This document shows positions 58,210 to 64,000 of a stretch of DNA of 64,000 nt, one piece after another (within the stretch, counting starts at the first letter, position 1; every line of letters starts with the position of its first letter). Both the position numbers and the translations under genes were made by a program. Source of the stretch: Norana najaformis (taxonomy: Eukaryota > Annelida > Clitellata > Crassiclitellata > Hormogastridae); NCBI GenBank assembly GCA_964023275.1, contig OZ029918.1, positions 13,455,355 to 13,519,354 on the forward strand, written 5' to 3'. The notes under the pieces were generated by a model, which saw only the letters and a program-made list of their open reading frames with translations, was not told where the DNA came from and searched no databases.

Positions 58210-60100
58210 ACCAATTAATGTTTTAAGACTGACCACTGACTAGTGTTTTAGACCGACTGCCAAACGTCTTTCTGTACATTACGTCTCGTGGCAACAGTCT
58301 TTTGAAACATTACATGGGGGTAGTCTCATTCATCGCTGCATTTGTAAACCTCTGTCTTATGCGACATATGGGATATTGCAAGATATTGGTTCCTTACAAC
58401 ATTGAATATGGGCTTGCGATGTAAGACTGGCGATGTCAACTGGATTGGACACCTGCTTGATTAAAGGAATTGTTTCGCTCAGTCTCCAGCATGGTCGGTC
58501 GTGGATCACTACTTTCTAAGCTAGGGCTGAACTGATATGGTACAATATGGGTTATCTCAGTTGTAGCACCATTCTGTCTGAAGTGGTATACCTTTAAATC
58601 TCCACATTTGATTACAATAGGAGATAATAATACCTTTTATGTCTAGCTGAATATTGTTTTGTTTTGCGTGAGCTGAACTGAGATGGCTTCTGAGTTTTCT
58701 TCTTGAAGAGGATTATATATATATTATGCATCACATCAGATTGCACCAGAGCTCTGACAAGGCAACAACCGAAACAATGTCACAAACCTACAATCGAACA
58801 AGATGCTTTTCGGTATAGGACAGAATGAAGGCAAGGCATTAAAGCTCAGGCGTTCTAACATGCGTTTCTAAGTTCTCTCCCTCTCTATATGTATATCTCT
58901 CTATCCACCTCTCTCCTCTCTCTTTCTCTTACTGCTTCTCTTGCATTCTCTTTTACTCTTTTTCCGTCGTTACTGCAAGCTTTGGGCCCCTTTAGCAAAA
59001 CGGGCCTTTTGGGTCCTACCCCATAACGAATTAGGTTCTGAGCGGGTTCCACAGTTTGCAGATTTGAAAGTGGGAATTAAAGAGTCTATTGTTGTGCCAC
59101 TGAGTTTGCTAATTATAGAGCAATTAATTTGATCGTGCTTTGGACGGAGGGTAGGCCTGTCACTATGTACCACAACTTCCACTTTCTCTAACCCGCGCCA
59201 TTGGCAACACTTTCAAGAATGTTTGCAGATGTGAGGAAAAGCTAAAGCTGCGATCGTACTTCTTTTGTCCTATTTCGAAATTAACGAGGCAGCATAGGTC
59301 GATTACAATATATGCAGCCCATAACAGATGTTTACGTATTTGCCAACACCGCCTGCATGGTAGAAAACAGAACGAGAGTAGAGTTTGAAAATACAACGAT
59401 CGATCTTGAATTTCGATTATCTAAATATTGTTGGAAACATATGAATGACAGAAAGACATGAACAAGAATAAAGAAATGTGATCGATGTCTTCGTAAGGAA
59501 AAGCCTTACATTTTGTGCATTCCTATATTTATGATTTCGATTCTTGCATTGCAGATTTCATAGGGGAGGTAATTTTTCACCGTTATCTAGTAATATTAAG
59601 GGACATTTCCATACAACCATCATCGATCTCTTAGTTCCATTAGCATATTGCTTATATTCACACAAATTGTCAAATTGCGTTAGTTAGGTAACACGAGACA
59701 GCCAGATTGACAGAGAGACAAAGACAGACAGAGTCAGAAACGGCTGTAAAGAGGACCAGAAGTAGACATCAGAGGAAGAAGCCATACATTTAGACAAATG
59801 TATGATAGACGGAGTAGATGAGAGAAATAAGCGAACATACGCAGACAGTGACTGATGGACGTAGAACAGACTGAAGACAAAGACAGAGAGACACAGAAGG
59901 CAGAAGCCACAAGCAACGATATAGGAAATGAGACAACATGTACTGTAATTCCAAAAAATGAGAAAAGGACAGTTCGGATGAATCAAGCGTAGAGAGCGCT
60001 GGACATGCGCATGTAGATGAAGAGTTTGGAAGCAAAGCCATGTGTTTCTGCAAAATGCAAATACAGCCGTGGGTAAATACAGGGCGAGATGCTATTACTG
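58210..60100. other. Gene-free stretch
   Basis: No gene supported. A CT-rich patch occurs at 58875-58960. Confidence 0.3.
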
Positions 60101-60109
60101 CAGCTACCT

Positions 60110-60129
60110 CAGCAGCAGCAGCAGCAGCC

Positions 60130-60172
<43 letters not shown>
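60110..60172 (+). repeat. (CAG)n trinucleotide repeat
   Basis: About twenty CAG/GCA units interrupted once by CCG. All three plus-strand frames and one minus frame stay open across it (Ser, Ala or Gln runs), so openness alone is no evidence for coding. Flanks on both sides are GC-richer than average. Confidence 0.92.
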
Positions 60173-60173
<1 letters not shown>

Positions 60174-60526
60174 GACTGCGACGGCGGCTACAGCAGCATT
60201 AGCTCCTACAACCGTCGTCCAGTGCAGACCATTTATGGCCACCAGATGCCGCTGCTAACATTGACATATTGAGGCCAGGGTGGTGATCGAATTTTCAGGC
60301 AGTTATTCTCCAGCAGAAGCCACATATTCTATCTCGACCATTTGATTATATATCACATGGGGAAATGAGACCATAGTTCCTTATTTTACGATGCAGATTT
60401 ACGTAATGTAGTACTCATCTAACAAGAGGTCATTGGAGAATAGAGAAGTAACAGTGGCTAACATGTCGGCCTTCCCCATGTGGTTGGAATCATATTACTT
60501 ACTTACTTAATAGGAGTAGTAGTAGT

Positions 60527-60795
<269 letters not shown>

Positions 60796-61113
60796 TGACA
60801 CTTTTTCATGAAGTCTTTTAAACACTTATGCTTCGATAATCTACAGCTAAGCTTTAGAATTGTGTTTTGTCTTGTGAAAACCGTACATCTTATGACACGA
60901 TTTATCTGTGAAATAGGCCTGCCATTACAGTCAAGCACCAAACCGTGTTTTCGCATTCTCAATAAATTCCTCTAGAAACCATTTACAAACTTCAAATTTG
61001 TTTATTTATAAAATCAGTGTAAACATAATTTACTGCCTGTTATATTTGGTGGTTATTTCCACGTTACCTCGGAACTGCATAATAGTATAACCAGATCTTC
61101 AAAAGTATGGTAC

Positions 61114-61314
61114 ATGTTTAGCTCTCACCAGAACAACACCAGAACCATTGTGATTACTGGACCCACTGTTCGGAATTCTATGCCTGATGATCTAACAAAA
61201 TTCCCTATGCATCAGCTTAAAAATCACGTAAGTAAAAAAATCATGCAAAATCATGTTAGGCCTACTTGTTGGCAACACTGGACTAACGTTTCTTTTGTGA
61301 AAGAGAACATTTAA
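61114..61314 (+). pseudogene. Probable LINE reverse transcriptase C-terminal relic
   Basis: The frame reads ITGPTVRNSMPDDLTKFPMH then QLKNHVSKKIMQNH, resembling the GPxxWNSLPxxI...FKxxLKxxLL end of CR1/Jockey-like reverse transcriptases, with Trp lost. Only this part is visible. Confidence 0.5.
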
Positions 61315-61609
61315 CAGAACACTGTATTCGCTCAGTTAATGGAGACTGATATGAGATGTAATTGTTAAAATTGCCGTTTTGAAATCTGCTATAAACAATT
61401 AGATGGCCTTGTTAGCGGAGCTTTTTGTCCTGTTGAACACACCTTTGAATGCTTGTTAATATTTTGCTTTAATGAGCTGTAATATTGATTAATATTTGGT
61501 ATTCAATAGAAAGGCTTTAATTCAAATTCATTGCACATTTAATTAATTGGAAAGGCCAGTGAAATAATATTGATCAGTACGACTATTCTGCTAAACAATG
61601 TCATGAGAA

Positions 61610-61865
61610 TCATTTAGCGCTCGGACATTTGGGCATTTCCTCTGTGCGTGAGGATGCAGGTTCGCATACCGATATGGCTATATTTCAGAGATTTTATTCT
61701 AGGACTACCACGGTCTGTACACGGGGACCTTAAATGACATGGCGCCCATTCAAACGGGCTGCGGTGGTGAAGAATCTCGCCCAATAAATTCATTGAAAAC
61801 TGATCAGGGTCCAGTGGTCATACGGTTCGCTATAGAAAAACCTGTACATTTACATTTTCTATAAG
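61610..61865 (+). repeat. tRNA-derived SINE, full-length copy of family B
   Basis: The head has TTTAGCGCTCGGACATTTGG (decayed A box, tRNA-like) and a B box GGTTCGCATACC (61659-61670). The body at 61749-61860 matches the family B copies at 27445 and 28028, ending in TACATTTACATTTTC. This copy shows that family B is a tRNA-headed SINE of about 260 bp. Confidence 0.75.
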
Positions 61866-61869
61866 ACTA

Positions 61870-64000
61870 TGGTACTTGAAGAAGCAGCTCAGTTACCCCT
61901 CCCTGGCCATCAGCTGAAAGCCGAGCGACTGCAGCAGATACATGAAATTAAACGGATGGAACTGAAAGATAGCTAGAGATATAACCGTGCAAATGCAGAA
62001 ACCGTCGGTTGAAATCAAGCGGTGTTTCGTAATTCCGCTCCATATCAACCCAAGCCTTCGCTGTTCTGCGAATATTCATCTCGAATTCTCTTCGGCGTCT
62101 ATTACTCCCGGTCAGACATTACAGACACTAGAGTTTTCTTGCCCCAATCAACTTGCGTTATCTGCCGGGATTTACCAGTGACATGACTCCTCTCCCAGCT
62201 AGCCGAACATTCTCACTCTATCTCGTCCTGGCGATCCAGTATAACCTTAATGATTTATTAAGCGTGCTTTGGACGCCAGACAGCGGGACAAAGGTCTTTT
62301 GTGGCGCTAGTGCGTTGCCACTAGCAACCATTTTGTTGTCACTGTTACTAAATGTCGACCGAGCAGACTTTATGTTTTCTTGTTTATTTATGTTCCGCCA
62401 TTAATTTATCACGGAACAGCGAATTCTTTGATAGAGTCTTTAGTTTAAATTGCGTCTGTGTTGGGTTTTTAACAGCAGGAAGGACCTTTTAAGATCGAAT
62501 GTTTCCTTGAAAGAGGTTTGGCTTAAGCTGATGCTACATACAAGGAAATAAGCTGGACGTCTCTTCCTCCACAATCCTCATTTTCTGCATTTCGACCCAC
62601 TTCCGAGACTGAAGTATCAAACCTGCTGATGAAAGCTCTTCCAAATTACGAGTTATAGCACTGCCCCATACCAACTTTCTTACTAGAAGACTGCTTCTGT
62701 AATTCTTCTAATAAACTTAATTAGCTTCTCCGTGTCTACTGATCATCTCCCTTCTTTCAAACCGCTCTAGTTACCCCTTTTGTCAAGAAACAAGCGCTTG
62801 ACAAGAAATCCTTTCTAAATACCGACCTATTGATTGCTTCTTCTTAATATCTAAACTTCAGGGATTGCACAGAGCTATATTGCATTTGATGCATTTGATG
62901 CAAATGCATCATTAATGCAATAATACAATTGATGGTTGTAGGTCGACGATGCTAAGGTCTCTATCTTCTAGCCGGGTCGACATCCGGCTGAATCGCGGCA
63001 GTGACAAAAGTTGCCTAATGTCTTCTGTGACCGCACCTAATATCGAAGCCCCCACCAGGTGAAGCAGGCCTATGTCAAATGTAGTTCTGTCCTCAAGTGC
63101 CAGTCAGAAGAACAATATCTGTCGCGTGTAGTTTGAAACAGTTACGCGACAATTTTGGTGGTTGGTCTTGAAGCAATATTAGGTTACTTCCAGAATATTG
63201 CACTGGTCTTACATCACCTTTGACTAACAGTACTGTTATTGCTTATAAAAACATAACACTTGTAGGGCCTAGATGCCGGGGCCAGTGTTTGGAATATAGG
63301 CAATTCGAGAATGTGGTGCTGTGTTGAAGTGGATGTGGAAATCGCATGATGTTGGTTGGACGAGACATCCGATTCGATGCTGGTGCTGCTACAGAGTCTG
63401 AAGGGTCGTCATACGCCGTCTGTATCTATGGTCGTCTCTGTGTCGCCTGGCATCTGTAATTCCATAATCGGCATCCAGTGCAGCCGACCGTATGGCAAGG
63501 GCAAGCGAGAGAAAAGGCGAGGCAATTCATATTGCCCACGAGGAATCGTTGCGTTTGCCGTCGATTAACATCGCCTCTGACGTCTATGGCTTCAAGTGTC
63601 CGTGAGAGTTCGTCTGCTGCCTCTTCTTCCAATGCATTTGCGCCGCCGTTGTCTGTGGTTTTCTTTCTCTCTTTAACAGACGTTGTCTCGCTGTGTCTGT
63701 GTCTCTATGTCTCTGTCTTCTTCTTTTCTCTCTGGATTTGTGTGCTTAGACTGTGCTGCTTCGAATGTCTTGCGTCGATAAGATGCTCCGGTTTGCATTA
63801 ACCACGCAGGACGGTTATATGACCACGAGATTGCCTTAGATGATCATCACTTATCAGGAAATCTATCGATCTATGACTGGACCATTTACAGAGCTCATCG
63901 GTCTCTAACATTCTACCAAACCCAGCGCTTCTGATTAGTTGTCAAGAATCCTCTATTCGGCTACATAACACGTTGCTTCATGAAAGCGTAAAATGCTTTC
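61870..64000. other. Unassigned end region, partly CpG-rich
   Basis: No gene is supported. Open frames at 61987-62181 and 63356-63801 lie in CpG-richer sequence and could be first-exon or promoter material (perhaps the 5' end of the minus-strand Ig gene), but I recognise nothing. CT-rich low complexity at 63655-63740. Confidence 0.35.
62314..62328. promoter_or_regulatory. RFX X-box-like palindrome
   Basis: GTTGCC-ACT-AGCAAC matches the X-box consensus (GTNRCC, 0-3 bases, RGYAAC) with perfectly symmetric half-sites. RFX factors drive ciliary and some neural genes. The following CCATTTTG resembles a YY1 site. No gene start has been tied to it. Confidence 0.4.

Noticed and set aside
59790-60242. 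Minus-strand poly-Ala ORF that could look like a signal peptide
   Set aside because: Arises from the CAG repeat; there is no ATG at its start and other frames are equally open.

Overview
The window is eukaryotic nuclear DNA, AT-rich, with introns, degenerate LINE and tRNA-derived SINE copies, short inverted-repeat DNA transposons and long microsatellites. The gene content (a Ral-binding protein closer to invertebrate than vertebrate versions, a zig-8/dpr-like two-Ig protein, a protein of an invertebrate cysteine-rich family, a riboflavin transporter) and the repeat types suggest a lophotrochozoan, most likely a gastropod mollusc. The phylum is inferred; no single feature proves it.

Layout. 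2.4-3.6 kb (-): an intronless ankyrin/SOCS-box protein with a predicted N-myristoylation start. 13.3-15.4 kb (+): an intronless secreted or GPI-anchored cysteine-rich protein with a TATA box just upstream. 16.9-24.6 kb (+): a riboflavin transporter (SLC52A family), two clear coding exons plus a possible six-base first coding exon at 16.89 kb. 35.6-49.3 kb (+): twelve exons of a RalBP1/RLIP76 homologue whose frame runs unbroken to the stop (906 residues in the window; the N-terminal exon is not found). It carries a 331-residue, mostly acidic exon and a likely GC-AG intron. 55.2-56.1 kb (-): two exons of a zig-8/dpr-like immunoglobulin protein, incomplete at both ends. Four short ORFs or exon-like pieces (12.8 kb -, 17.0-17.3 kb -, 32.0-32.3 kb -, 57.2-57.4 kb +) look coding but are not recognised.

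Mobile DNA fills much of the rest. There are two well-delimited DNA transposon derivatives: an 808 bp hAT-like element at 20.1-20.9 kb, and a 381 bp element at 42.0-42.4 kb with identical 103 bp inverted repeats, TA flanks and the start of a transposase reading frame. Relics of CR1/L2/RTE-like LINEs occur at about eight places, recognised by decayed reverse transcriptase motifs. Several short interspersed families are present in multiple copies. Two long hairpins (34.4 and 56.7 kb) have microRNA-precursor-like proportions.

The genes do not form an operon or shared pathway. RalBP1 links Ral to Rho-family GTPases and endocytosis, the SOCS-box protein should serve a cullin-5 ubiquitin ligase, SLC52A imports riboflavin, and the Ig protein should mediate cell recognition. 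I found no convincing new multi-gene system; the best leads are the 42 kb transposon, the two hairpins and the structure of the RalBP1 gene.
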